Positions 26,577 to 35,859 of a stretch of 64,000 nt of DNA are shown in pieces. Each line of letters opens with the position of its first letter. The first letter of the stretch is position 1. The translations under genes were made by a program, and so were the position numbers. The notes below the pieces were generated by a model that was not told the origin of the DNA, made no database searches, and worked only from the letters and a program-made list of their open reading frames with translations. The stretch spans positions 43,857 through 107,856 of the forward strand of contig NZ_FOZZ01000009.1 in NCBI RefSeq assembly GCF_900116225.1, read 5' to 3'. Source of the stretch: Sphingobacterium wenxiniae. Lineage in GTDB: Bacteria; Bacteroidota; Bacteroidia; Sphingobacteriales; Sphingobacteriaceae.

Positions 26577-29390
26577 TTAAGTTTGAGAAGTTAAATGTAA
26601 GTGATTTTTCAGAAACTTTCCTGTATAAGATTCGTTACATTCAGCCAATTTTTCTGGTGTGCCTTCAAAAACAACCACTCCGCCGTTATTCCCCCCTTCT
26701 GGACCAATATCGATTACCCAATCGGCTGATTTAATCATTTCCATGTTGTGCTCGATAACCAAAATGCTGTTGTCCAATGCAATCAATGCATCAAATGCTT
26801 TAAGAAGCTTCTGGATATCGTGAAAATGTAGCCCTGTTGTAGGCTCATCAAAAATGAATAACGTTTTTTTGCTGTTATTGCCTTTGATAAGGAAAGATGC
26901 CAACTTAATCCGTTGTGCTTCTCCGCCCGAGAGGGTGCTGGAGGGTTGTCCGAGTTTCACATAGCCTAATCCTACATCCTGTAAAGGTTTGATTTTAGCC
27001 AATATCTTCGGTTGATCCTCAAAGAATAATATAGCTTCATCAACACTCATGTCCAGAATGTCCGATACAGACTTTTCTTTATAGACGACGTCAAGCACAT
27101 GTTGTTTAAATCGCTTGCCGCCACAGGCTTCACATGGCAGCACAATGTCAGCCATAAATTGCATTTCTATCTTGACCTCGCCATCACCTTGGCAGACATC
27201 GCAACGCCCCCCTTCCACATTGAATGAGAAGGCTGCAGGCTTAAGCCCCCCAGCCTTAGCGGCAGGGAGAGCCGCATATACAGCACGGATTTCGTCCCAG
27301 CCTTTGACATAAGTCACCGGATTGGAACGCGAAGAACGACCTATTGGGTTTTGATCCACTAATTCCACTTGTTCCACGCGGTTTACATCGCCTTCCAGCG
27401 CATCAAATATACCTGTTTGCTCTCCTGTATAATTACCAATGGCTTTCTGTATGGCTGGATATAAAATACGTTTAACCAAGGAGGTTTTTCCCGAGCCGGA
27501 GACACCTGAGACAACGGTGAAAACATTTAGGGGGAAGGTCACATCGATGCCTTTCAAGTTGTTTTCCCGGGCCCCTTTTATCTTTAGGCTGTCTGTCCAT
27601 TTTCTGCGAGAGAAAGGAACAGGAATTGTCAAATCGCCGTTAAGATATTTGCCTGTCAGGCTTTTTTCATCTTGCAGGATTTCCTGATACGTACCTGCAA
27701 ATACTAGCTCGCCACCGTTAATTCCAGCCTCAGGACCAATATCAACAAGATAATCCGCGGCTTCCATCATCTCTTGCTCATGTTCCACAACGATAACGGT
27801 ATTTCCTATATCTCGAAGAGATTTCAAAACACCAATCAAGCGCTGTGTATCGCGTGGATGTAAACCTATACTGGGTTCGTCCAGTACGTAGATAGAGCCT
27901 ACAAGCGAACTGCCCAAGGACGTGGCTAAATTGATGCGTTGGGATTCTCCTCCCGAAAGCGTATTGCTCAATCGGTTCAATGTGAGATAGCTCAATCCAA
28001 CATCGCACAAGAATTGTATGCGACTCACGATTTCGGCTAGTAGTCTTTTCGCGATGCGTTGTTCGCTTTCTGTTAAGCTAAGCTGTTGAAAAAATGCTAA
28101 GGCCTCCTGCAGGGGGAGTAGCACAATATCGGTAATGGATTGACCATTGATTTTTACGTACGAAGCATCTTTTCGTAGTCGGGAACCTTTACAGTCTGGG
28201 CAATATGTTTTTCCGCGATACCGGGACAACATAACCCGATACTGGATTTTATAAGTTTGTTGCTCTAAATCTTCAAAAAAAGCATTTAAGCCTCCGAAAT
28301 AAGAGTTGCCTGTCCAAAGCAGCTCCTGTTGAGCAGGTGTGAGATCGCCATACGCCCGATGGATGGGAAAATCAAACTTAAGTGCATTTTTCACCAAACG
28401 ATCTAACCACATCCCCATTTTTTCACCACGCCAAGGAGCTATGGCTCCATCGTATACAGATTTGCTTTTGTCTGGAATGACCAAGTCTCGGTCTATGCCG
28501 ATAACCTTGCCATAGCCTTCACAGCGTTTACATGCGCCATAAGGATTGTTGAAACTGAAAAAATTGGGTGTAGGTTCTTCGAAGGTGATGCCGTCCAATT
28601 CAAATTTATCAGAATAGTGGTGGCGTTCGCCGTCGATGTCCACATAGCAGCTTCCTTTTCCCTCAAACAAAGCTGTTTGTAAAGAGTCGGCGATACGGCT
28701 TAGGGTGTCATCTTCCTTATCCAAACGGATGCGGTCTACAACGATTTCTACTTCACCTGTTTTGAAGTCTTTGTTCTTGATGGAAGTATCTTCAATGATG
28801 CTCTCTATTTTCTGTATTTTGCCCTCAAATGAGATCCTTACAAAACCCTTTTGCAGTAAAATAGATAACTCTTCCTTTAGCTTACGGCCGTTTAAAGGTG
28901 TAAGTTCGGCGAAAATGGTGATGGTTGTATCTTCGGGATAGTTGCTGAGTTCGTCCACAATGGAAGACACGGAATCTTTGGTGACCTCTTTACCGGATAT
29001 AGGAGAAATAGTTTTGCCGATACGGGCAAAAAGCAGTTTTAAATAATCGTATATTTCCGTTGAAGTTCCTACCGTAGAACGAGGGTTTGAAGTGATCACT
29101 TTTTGTTCAATGGCAATCGCGGGGGCGATGCCTTTGATATAGTCGACCTCGGGTTTGTTCATCCTGCCCATAAACTGGCGGGCGTAAGAAGACAAACTTT
29201 CGACATAGCGTCGCTGCCCTTCGGCATATAGGGTGTCAAACGCCAAAGAAGATTTTCCGGAACCGGACATCCCTGTAATGACGATCAACTTGTTTTTAGG
29301 GATGTCCACGTCAATATTTTTAAGGTTATTGACCAGTGCCCCCTTAATCTGAATATATGATTTCGCGTTTACCGCAGATTTTTTTGACAT
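26577..29390 (-). CDS. uvrA: Excinuclease ABC subunit A
   Basis: UvrA is the damage-recognition ATPase of nucleotide excision repair. The 937-residue protein shows the first Walker A GMSGSGKSSLAFDTLYAEG, a zinc module CPDCKGSRLRKDA, the first ABC signature LSGGESQRI, the second Walker A GVSGSGKTSLVKRIL, the second zinc finger CDVCQGDGEVKIEMQ...CEACGG and the second signature LSGGEAQRI. All family parts are present and the length is standard. It is 11 bp upstream of the phosphatase gene on the same strand, so the phosphatase may be transcribed from the uvrA promoter. Confidence 0.97.
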   Translation of the reverse strand: MSKKSAVNAKSYIQIKGALVNNLKNIDVDIPKNKLIVITGMSGSGKSSLAFDTLYAEGQRRYVESLSSYARQFMGRMNKPEVDYIKGIAPAIAIEQKVITSNPRSTVGTSTEIYDYLKLLFARIGKTISPISGKEVTKDSVSSIVDELSNYPEDTTITIFAELTPLNGRKLKEELSILLQKGFVRISFEGKIQKIESIIEDTSIKNKDFKTGEVEIVVDRIRLDKEDDTLSRIADSLQTALFEGKGSCYVDIDGERHHYSDKFELDGITFEEPTPNFFSFNNPYGACKRCEGYGKVIGIDRDLVIPDKSKSVYDGAIAPWRGEKMGMWLDRLVKNALKFDFPIHRAYGDLTPAQQELLWTGNSYFGGLNAFFEDLEQQTYKIQYRVMLSRYRGKTYCPDCKGSRLRKDASYVKINGQSITDIVLLPLQEALAFFQQLSLTESEQRIAKRLLAEIVSRIQFLCDVGLSYLTLNRLSNTLSGGESQRINLATSLGSSLVGSIYVLDEPSIGLHPRDTQRLIGVLKSLRDIGNTVIVVEHEQEMMEAADYLVDIGPEAGINGGELVFAGTYQEILQDEKSLTGKYLNGDLTIPVPFSRRKWTDSLKIKGARENNLKGIDVTFPLNVFTVVSGVSGSGKTSLVKRILYPAIQKAIGNYTGEQTGIFDALEGDVNRVEQVELVDQNPIGRSSRSNPVTYVKGWDEIRAVYAALPAAKAGGLKPAAFSFNVEGGRCDVCQGDGEVKIEMQFMADIVLPCEACGGKRFKQHVLDVVYKEKSVSDILDMSVDEAILFFEDQPKILAKIKPLQDVGLGYVKLGQPSSTLSGGEAQRIKLASFLIKGNNSKKTLFIFDEPTTGLHFHDIQKLLKAFDALIALDNSILVIEHNMEMIKSADWVIDIGPEGGNNGGVVVFEGTPEKLAECNESYTGKFLKNHLHLTSQT

Positions 29391-29396
29391 AGCTTA

Positions 29397-29404
29397 CAAA
29401 GGTA
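29397..29404 (-). promoter_or_regulatory. Putative -7 box for uvrA
   Basis: On the minus strand TACCTTTG fits TAnnTTTG and lies 6 bp before the uvrA ATG, so the leader is minimal. I saw no LexA-type palindrome by eye. Confidence 0.45.
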
Positions 29405-29462
29405 CGGAAATATTCACGCTTATTATTTCATTCGACTTATCTTGTTCAGGATAAAAGTGTTT

Positions 29463-29471
29463 GGGGGGGGG
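29463..29471 (+). repeat. Homopolymeric G9 tract in the gap upstream of uvrA
   Basis: Nine consecutive G on the plus strand in the 128-bp gap between the sialidase stop and the uvrA start, about 60 bp upstream of the uvrA -7 box. Such tracts change length easily. Confidence 0.8.
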
Positions 29472-29518
29472 TATAAGAATATGATGTTAGGATAGACGGA
29501 GAGCTTGAGCGACAACGC

Positions 29519-30673
29519 CTACCTCACTTTCTCCACTGTAAAAACAATAGTCTCATAATTGTCCTTTTCATAGAGTATACCTACCCGATTCTTTTTCATC
29601 AATACGATGTCAGAATAGGCCGCATAAGCACCTTTATAACCGTCTGGTGCTTTGGCAATGGTCTTGTTGTAATACCAGGTCTTTCCTTTATCCTTAGAAA
29701 GGCGAAGTGTCAGATTATCTCTGTTTTTCTCGTCGGAGGCATTACAGACCGCAAGGATATATTTTTTGCCTTTTTTCCATGAGAGCGTGCTTCCCTGATT
29801 AATAGGGTCGGGGAGATTCCTATCGTAGAAAGTTGTGTCCCAGGTTGCGCCACCATCGCTGGAATAGCTAACGATGCGGTTGCGGACATTGCCTTGCTGG
29901 TTGCGGGTGTTCATGTACAGTTCTGTGTCGGAGATCTGGGCAGCCATAGTTTCGTTTCCTCCCTCGAAAGTAATCTTATCAGATAGATGGAAGCTCTGGC
30001 CATGATTGTCCGAATAGTAGGCGTGGGCAAAATAATCCTTGCCCGCCTCTTTGGGATTGCCAGAGGAGTGATTGGCAGGAATATATAGACGGCCTTTGTA
30101 CTTTCCCGAATCAAATTGCAAGGCATGCCCGGGTGTATTGGCATAAGCACGCCAATCTTCGGCAAATGTGTAGGTCGGGTCAGATGCTGGTTGGTTAGGT
30201 CGGTGAACCTGTGCTGTGATGTTTATCGGTTCCGACCAGGTATTCGCACCGTCTGTCGATGTGATATACCATACTTCGCGTAATCCCTTTCCTGCTCTGA
30301 CCTCGTGTTCATGATCATTACCGGTGTTGTAAAACAGGAAGATACGTCCCTGTGGGTATTTTGGGTCCAATAGATCAACCACCGGAGCAGCATTACCAGC
30401 TTGTAGTTGGTCATAATCTGCAGCGATTTGTAGTTTCCCCCATGTCTTGCCTTTGTCTTTGCTAATTTTGTAAACAAGATCCACATTGCCATAATCTCCC
30501 GCATGGTCTACGCGTCCTTCGGCAAAGGCGATAAGTTCACCCGCCTTGTTTTTGATAATGGCTGGGATGCGGTAACTGGCATAGCCATCATCGCCTGACT
30601 TGAATACAGTTACTTCTTGTGCGTGTAACAGTAGTGATGTTATTACGGTAATAAATAGAAGTAATTTTTTCAT
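29519..30673 (-). CDS. Exo-alpha-sialidase (BNR repeat, GH33-like)
   Basis: The 384-residue secreted protein (signal peptide ending LLHA) has the arginine-containing YRIPAI motif (residues 33-38), FAEGRVDHAGDYG, and at least four Asp-box repeats of the form S-x-D-x-G-x-T-W (SKDKGKTWG, STDGANTWS, SSDGGATWD, SKDKGKTWY), with a fifth degenerate one. This is the six-bladed sialidase propeller, which would release terminal sialic acid from glycans. No sialic-acid transport or nan catabolic genes are nearby. The substrate might be another nonulosonate. The gene overlaps nnr by 4 bp. Confidence 0.88.
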   Translation of the reverse strand: MKKLLLFITVITSLLLHAQEVTVFKSGDDGYASYRIPAIIKNKAGELIAFAEGRVDHAGDYGNVDLVYKISKDKGKTWGKLQIAADYDQLQAGNAAPVVDLLDPKYPQGRIFLFYNTGNDHEHEVRAGKGLREVWYITSTDGANTWSEPINITAQVHRPNQPASDPTYTFAEDWRAYANTPGHALQFDSGKYKGRLYIPANHSSGNPKEAGKDYFAHAYYSDNHGQSFHLSDKITFEGGNETMAAQISDTELYMNTRNQQGNVRNRIVSYSSDGGATWDTTFYDRNLPDPINQGSTLSWKKGKKYILAVCNASDEKNRDNLTLRLSKDKGKTWYYNKTIAKAPDGYKGAYAAYSDIVLMKKNRVGILYEKDNYETIVFTVEKVR

Positions 30674-32205
30674 CTTGTACAGTTTTGGTTATATAGATAT
30701 CTCCATGCACTTGAGGTATATGCTATAATATCTGAGGCAATCAGACTGTGTGGATGTATTTGTTGAATAGCCAAATCTCCAGCTAAACCATGGAGAAAAA
30801 CGCCAAGTATAGTAGCCTGTTCGGGCGTATATTTTTGCGCTAATAAAGAGGTGAGTATCCCAGTGAGTGTATCGCCACTGCCAGCTGTTGCCATCCCCCA
30901 ATTTCCGGTAGAATTGAAGTAAATATCTCCGTGAGGTAATACAATTGCACTATTTGCTCCTTTTATAAGAACGATGGACTTATATTTTGAAGCGAATACT
31001 CTTACCTTCTGCAATTTGTTAAAATCATCAGTCCATGGGCCAATCAACCTTTCCAGTTCTTTGGGATGTGGCGTTAGTATGCTTCCCTCAGGTAATAGTG
31101 TTAACCAGTCGGGGTGGAAAGAGAGTATATTGAGTGCATCAGCATCTAAAACCAAACTAGGCTTATTAATCAGTTGACCGATACTTGCTAACAGGCTATG
31201 TAAAAAGCCCTGGGCTTCGATGGACGTACCCATACCGATGCCTACACCGAGGGCCGTATAAGTCGAAAGGTTCTCAGGTGGGATAGATAGTGTTCGCTCT
31301 TTGTCATCGGTCATGAGCATTGCCTCAGGGAACGCTGTTTGCAGTACAGTATAACCACAACGGGGAATATAACAGGAGACGAGTCCACAACCGGCGCGAA
31401 GGGCTGCTTTGCTGCTCAATACCATAGCCCCCATCTTACCAAAACTACCTCCAAGAATTAAAGCATGTCCAAAAGTTCCCTTATGGGAAAAGTGTGATGG
31501 TTTGCGAATGCTCTGCTTTACATAATCGATTGTGATATAGTGGTAGCTGCTATGTTGTTGTGCTATAGCTATAGGGCTTAGGTTAATGTCCAAGACAGTC
31601 ACGATACCGATGTACTCCCCATTTGCTGGTTGGAGTAGGGCTAGTTTTGGACTTTGAAAAGTGTAGGTATAATCTGCCTTGATAATGGGGCTTTGTGTGT
31701 CTGTATGTTGGTCTGCTTGAAGGCCTGAGGGCATATTAATAGCAACGACGGTATTGGGTAGAGTGTTGATGCTATCTATAAGAAATGCCCAATCTGCGGA
31801 TAGTGGTCGAGAAAGCCCATAGCCATACAGAGCATCTATAACAATGGCATTCGGGGAAATGGACAACCGTTCATCTATATGGAAGGACCTAATCATTATG
31901 TCATGCTCTGCGCATCTTTGCTGATTGATAATGTTATCGGAAGAGTATTGCTGATGCAGTTGGAGAAAGATGGTAACATCAGTCCCTTGCTCAGTTAGTA
32001 ATCTGGCTATAGCCAAACCATCCCCGCCGTTATTTCCAATGCCACAAAGTATAACAAAAGAGGTCTGAGAAGTGTCGAAATCTTTGTTGAGTTGCCTTAC
32101 GACAGCTGTGGAAGCTGTTTCCATTAAATCAATGGACAGAAAACCTTCCTCTTGTATCGTTTGTTTGTCAACGACTTTCATTTGCTCAGCACTGAGGACT
32201 TTCAT
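30670..32205 (-). CDS. nnr: Bifunctional NAD(P)H-hydrate epimerase / ADP-dependent dehydratase
   Basis: This repair enzyme restores hydrated NAD(P)H. The N-terminal half (about residues 1-215) is the YjeF epimerase domain with GNGGDGLAIARLL and VVAINMPSGL. The C-terminal half is the ribokinase-like dehydratase with LVLDADALN, LTPHPKELERL and GSGDTLTGIL. I chose the ATG at 32205, which starts MKVLSAEQMKVVD and leaves 4 bp to xseB. A start at 32247 would add 14 residues and overlap xseB. The domain order and length (511 residues) are standard. Confidence 0.95.
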   Translation of the reverse strand: MKVLSAEQMKVVDKQTIQEEGFLSIDLMETASTAVVRQLNKDFDTSQTSFVILCGIGNNGGDGLAIARLLTEQGTDVTIFLQLHQQYSSDNIINQQRCAEHDIMIRSFHIDERLSISPNAIVIDALYGYGLSRPLSADWAFLIDSINTLPNTVVAINMPSGLQADQHTDTQSPIIKADYTYTFQSPKLALLQPANGEYIGIVTVLDINLSPIAIAQQHSSYHYITIDYVKQSIRKPSHFSHKGTFGHALILGGSFGKMGAMVLSSKAALRAGCGLVSCYIPRCGYTVLQTAFPEAMLMTDDKERTLSIPPENLSTYTALGVGIGMGTSIEAQGFLHSLLASIGQLINKPSLVLDADALNILSFHPDWLTLLPEGSILTPHPKELERLIGPWTDDFNKLQKVRVFASKYKSIVLIKGANSAIVLPHGDIYFNSTGNWGMATAGSGDTLTGILTSLLAQKYTPEQATILGVFLHGLAGDLAIQQIHPHSLIASDIIAYTSSAWRYLYNQNCTR

Positions 32206-32209
32206 GGCG

Positions 32210-32458
32210 CTATTCCTCTTCGTCGCTGTTGGTAAATTCTTCTTCATCCGCTTTTTCTTCTTCCATGGTAAGCTTACTTAAAAGCTTCTCTACTTCAGCT
32301 TCGGAGGCCATGAGTTTAGCTTTGCAGATGGTGATGAGCTCGGATGCACGTTGGATTTTCTCCGTTAACTCATCTATATTGGTCTCGCCGGTTTCGATTT
32401 CGCTAACGATACGTTGTAGCTCGTTGAATGCGTCGATATATGTATAGTTTGTTTCCAT
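32210..32458 (-). CDS. xseB: Exodeoxyribonuclease VII small subunit
   Basis: The 82-residue helical protein contains FNELQRIVSEIETGETNIDELTEKI split by the usual hairpin, then an acidic, Glu-rich tail longer than in E. coli. XseB binds in several copies to XseA to form the single-strand exonuclease VII. Its start overlaps the xseA stop by one base, which indicates translational coupling. Confidence 0.93.
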   Translation of the reverse strand: METNYTYIDAFNELQRIVSEIETGETNIDELTEKIQRASELITICKAKLMASEAEVEKLLSKLTMEEEKADEEEFTNSDEEE

Positions 32459-33720
32459 TATGTTGACTTCTTTTGAGTGACTTTACTGTTGATTTTTCCA
32501 TCATGAACCCAAGTTTCGATGTCGTCATTTTCCTGTATCTGCTCGATACTGGTAATCGCTTTACCATTGATCTTTGTAATACTAAAACCGCGTCTAAGCA
32601 ATTGGGTAGGATTCGCCATGTTAACGATACGACTGAGGTGTGCCAATTCGGAAAACCGATCCTTTAAAAGCTGACGACTGAAGAGTTGTAAGCGCTGTTC
32701 TATATTGGCAAGTTTATTTTTCTCGGATGATAATAAGGACTTTCCGTTCCAGTTCAGGGATTGGGAAATCTGTTGCAAGCGATTTTCTTGTTGTTGGAAA
32801 ATGGCTTGGCAGGCTAGGATAATCCGTTGCTTGGCTTCATCCGTTGGTATGGCGAAATTATGGAACTTCTGGATAAGGAAATCAGCTAGTTCACTGGGAG
32901 TGATCGCATTTTTGTATGCCACCATTTCACTTACTGTTTCGTTGGTGGAATGACCAATACCCGTCAGTACAGGGATAGGGAATATTGCGATAGATTTGGC
33001 TAACAGATAGTTATTGTAAGACGAAAGTCCGACATCTCCACCACCACCGCGGATAATGGCAACAGCGTCGTATTCCTCTATTCTCTCTGCAATGACCTTC
33101 AACTGGTTGATAATTGAAGCGATGGATTTATCGCCTTGCAACAAAGCAGGATACAAGGTGCATTCCAAGAGGTATCCCCAAGGGTTATTGCGTATAATCT
33201 TAAAGAAATCGGACAACCCTTTGCTAGTTTCTACGGATATGATAGCCAGACGTTTTGGAATCAAAGGAAAAGGCAGTCTTTTGTTGGCATCAAAAAGTCC
33301 TTCCGTTTGCAGTCTCAGGATACTTTCCCGTTTCTCTTTTTCCAGTTCTCCCAAGACGAAAGTCGGGTCGATGTCTACAATTTTGAGACTTAGACCATAC
33401 ATCGGGTCGTAGGATATACCTGCTTGGAAAAGGATGGTTATGCCTTCTCGGAGCGGCTCCTGCAATATTTTTATAAAATGCTGATTAATCCGCTGATAGT
33501 CCGTCTTCCAAAGAATAGAACGCATTTCTGAGATAACTTTGCCTTCTTTCTTCTCGACCAGTTCGGGATAACAATGTCCGGAATGCGTATAATGGTTGAG
33601 TTTATTCATTTCTGCTTTTATCCAATAGAGGCTCTTGTAGCGATCCGCAATAGTTTTTTGGATGCTTCGCGCAACTTCGGAAAGCGTGAAAATAGTTTTA
33701 TTGTCTATCACCTCGGGCAT
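32458..33720 (-). CDS. xseA: Exodeoxyribonuclease VII large subunit
   Basis: The 420-residue catalytic subunit of exonuclease VII has an N-terminal OB fold (IKAEMNKLNHYTHSGHCYPEL near residues 34-54) and the nuclease core with IIRGGGGDVGLSSYNN and PVLTGIGHSTNETVSEMVA. A coiled-coil region follows, and a C-terminal strand ends NSKVTQKK. In E. coli the corresponding nuclease motif reads GHETD. Here it is GHSTNE, a common variant in this phylum. First gene of the xseA-xseB-nnr-sialidase transcription unit. Confidence 0.93.
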   Translation of the reverse strand: MPEVIDNKTIFTLSEVARSIQKTIADRYKSLYWIKAEMNKLNHYTHSGHCYPELVEKKEGKVISEMRSILWKTDYQRINQHFIKILQEPLREGITILFQAGISYDPMYGLSLKIVDIDPTFVLGELEKEKRESILRLQTEGLFDANKRLPFPLIPKRLAIISVETSKGLSDFFKIIRNNPWGYLLECTLYPALLQGDKSIASIINQLKVIAERIEEYDAVAIIRGGGGDVGLSSYNNYLLAKSIAIFPIPVLTGIGHSTNETVSEMVAYKNAITPSELADFLIQKFHNFAIPTDEAKQRIILACQAIFQQQENRLQQISQSLNWNGKSLLSSEKNKLANIEQRLQLFSRQLLKDRFSELAHLSRIVNMANPTQLLRRGFSITKINGKAITSIEQIQENDDIETWVHDGKINSKVTQKKST

Positions 33721-33724
33721 AATC

Positions 33725-33755
33725 CAAACTTAACGAAATTTATGGTTATTGGCAA
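33725..33755 (-). promoter_or_regulatory. Promoter of the xseA operon
   Basis: On the minus strand TTGC, a 19-bp spacer and TAAGTTTG give a good Bacteroidota -33/-7 pair, with the -7 box ending 4 bp before the xseA ATG. Confidence 0.55.
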
Positions 33756-33827
33756 TAGGGGGGCTTGTCGCTCAAGTTTCCGAAAGCATTAGTATCTGCG
33801 TCAAGATAAGAGTGTCTGCTTTATTAT

Positions 33828-33938
33828 CCTCTCCCCAGCCCTCTCCAAAGGAGTGGGGGTATATAGTTTGCTACCTGTCTAACTATCAAGGAAACTAATT
33901 GGTTTCCCTCTCCTTTGGAGAGGGATTAAGGGTGAGGA
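33828..33938. repeat. Imperfect inverted-repeat element (MITE or REP-like)
   Basis: The left part (TCCTCTCCCCAGCCCTCTCC at 33828) and the right part (GGAGAGGGATTAAGGGTGAGG, ending near 33938) are imperfect complements about 55 bp apart. Each also has an internal small palindrome (CTCTCCAAAGGAG and CTCTCCTTTGGAGAG). Elements of this kind are scattered in intergenic regions of many Bacteroidota. Confidence 0.6.
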
Positions 33939-34131
33939 CTATAAAAGAATCCTTACAAAAGGATGCAAAAACGTGTAGCTGAAAAGATTTGACTAGAAGG
34001 ATAGTGCAAAAAATAACTTTCTACATGATAAAGCCCTGGCAAAGGGCAAACGTTCTCTTGATTATTACAACAATATTTGCGGAATGTTGCGTTTTATTTT
34101 TACATTTACGCATAAAACTAATGTAAACGAG

Positions 34132-35859
34132 ATGAAAAGCTATAAGGTATCTTCCTTTCTTTGGAGTTTAATTCTGTTATTTTTTGTGGGTCAGGCCTCG
34201 GCTCAGTATAAGCAAACTGTTGTAAACCCAGTGTCGCTGACACATGATGCCAAGAAGCTTATTCCTTTTCAGCGGTTGGATGAATTGAAAATAGCCGTGG
34301 TGACGCCTTCTCCTAAAAAATATAACACGTTTATTGAAACGTTGCAATATTATGCTGATGTGCAGTCATTTGATTTTAACCAATATGATGAAAACACGAA
34401 GTATAGCAATACTATTATTGTCGCGGGTACCGCCCAGGAATTGCGCAGTGACTTTTTGTTGATGGCGGCCCAATCTACGGTCAATAAAAAGGACGTTATT
34501 ATCGTTCGCTTTGGGGATGAAAAGGATAGTTTCACGCTGTCTTCAAACCTGCCGAGCAATGCAGGAGTGCATGTGCCGGATTTCACGGAAAAGTCACAAC
34601 GTTATGCGGCAATGTCCATTTTTGGTGGAATGGCCATAACAGAGGGCACATTGAGAACGACACAAACGCGACTGCAGTATACCGAAGGAGAAGGATCAGG
34701 CTTGAACCTGGTCAAAATGACACAAAAGATTGATGGAATTGCTGCAGAGGCTATCCGTGAAAAAGGTGCGCCAGGTATGGTGGTTATGGCAGTGAAAAAT
34801 GGACAGGTTATTTTCAATAAAGCCTACGGTTCGCATACTTATGACGGTAAAAAAGCTACAACGACCAAAGATATTTTTGACCTGGCTTCAGTCAGTAAAA
34901 TTGCCGGGACAACACCTGTTGTGATGCATTTGCAGGAGCGAGGAATTATCAATTTGGATAGTACAATGGGGCATTACCTGTGGCAGGCGAAACAGACCAA
35001 CAAAAAGGATATCACCTTGCGTACGGTCATGCTGCATGAAGCAGGTTTTACACCTTTTATCCCTTTTTATCGGAACCTAAAACCCGGTGATCTGCAACAT
35101 TTTCCAGATGATGCACATCAGGTGAAGGTGGCGGATAGTGCGTATCTAAAAACTAATTATTATCGGGACGTGATGTGGCCAGAGATGCTGCAATCGGATG
35201 TGAAACCTATCGGCAATTATGTTTATAGTGATATTAGCATGTACGTAATGAAAGAAGTAGCGGAACACGAAACTGCTGAGCCTATGGATGAGTATGTGCA
35301 AAAAATATTGTATCGCCCGATTGGAATGAAAGCTGCGGGATATAACCCTCGGAATCGTTTTGCAAGAGAACGAATCGTTCCTACACAACAGGATACAGCA
35401 TTTCGGAAGGTCTTGTTGCAGGGATATGTGCATGATGAGGGTGCAGCGATGGCGGGAGGTGTAGCCGGTCATGCAGGGTTGTTTTCCACAGCAAACGATT
35501 TGGCTATCTATGGACAGATGTTGCTCAATCGTGGAGAATATGGCGGGGTGCGTTATTTTAAACGGGAAACGGTAGATATGTTCACATCGAAGCAATCGAG
35601 GACAAGCCGTCGCGGATTAGGATTTGACCGATTTGAACCAGTCTCCAAAACGGGCTATCCTTCCAAGTTGGCCAACGAATCGGTCTACGGTCATACGGGT
35701 TATACGGGTACATGCATCTGGATAGATCCGCGAAATCAATTGATTTATATATTCTTATCGAACCGTGTGCATCCACAAGTAAGCACAAAATTGTTAGATT
35801 TGAATATCCGTAGCCGTATTCAGGATGCGATTTATGAAACGATTAATGAAGCTAAATAG
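34132..35859 (+). CDS. Secreted serine hydrolase (beta-lactamase/class C PBP-like fold) with GH3-C-like N-terminal region
   Basis: The 575-residue protein has a signal peptide (cleavage after ASA). Residues about 35-180 (LIPFQRLDELKIAVVTPSPK, then alpha/beta segments) look like the accessory domain that follows the TIM barrel in GH3 glycosidases. A beta-lactamase/esterase domain runs from about 195 to the end, with SVSK (Ser253, Lys256), YSD (Tyr366) and HTGYTGT. In Bacteroidota the same hydrolase is often fused to a full GH3 NagZ-like enzyme. Here no barrel is present. It probably acts on cell-wall peptides or esters and is not evidence of antibiotic resistance. The start at 34132 replaces an ATG at 34084. 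Confidence 0.85.
   Translation: MKSYKVSSFLWSLILLFFVGQASAQYKQTVVNPVSLTHDAKKLIPFQRLDELKIAVVTPSPKKYNTFIETLQYYADVQSFDFNQYDENTKYSNTIIVAGTAQELRSDFLLMAAQSTVNKKDVIIVRFGDEKDSFTLSSNLPSNAGVHVPDFTEKSQRYAAMSIFGGMAITEGTLRTTQTRLQYTEGEGSGLNLVKMTQKIDGIAAEAIREKGAPGMVVMAVKNGQVIFNKAYGSHTYDGKKATTTKDIFDLASVSKIAGTTPVVMHLQERGIINLDSTMGHYLWQAKQTNKKDITLRTVMLHEAGFTPFIPFYRNLKPGDLQHFPDDAHQVKVADSAYLKTNYYRDVMWPEMLQSDVKPIGNYVYSDISMYVMKEVAEHETAEPMDEYVQKILYRPIGMKAAGYNPRNRFARERIVPTQQDTAFRKVLLQGYVHDEGAAMAGGVAGHAGLFSTANDLAIYGQMLLNRGEYGGVRYFKRETVDMFTSKQSRTSRRGLGFDRFEPVSKTGYPSKLANESVYGHTGYTGTCIWIDPRNQLIYIFLSNRVHPQVSTKLLDLNIRSRIQDAIYETINEAK

Larger units (their letters stand above)
33721..34131. other. Gene-free gap between divergent xseA and serine hydrolase
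   Basis: The 411 bp hold the xseA promoter at one end, a palindromic repeat element in the middle (33828-33938), and an AT-rich stretch with AATATTTG at 34073-34080, a possible -7 box for the serine hydrolase. No coding region is seen. Confidence 0.6.

Noticed and set aside
34132..35859. Beta-lactamase resistance gene
   Set aside because: The SVSK, YSD and HTG motifs are those of class C-like esterases and PBP relatives, with a GH3-type accessory region. Nothing points to drug resistance.
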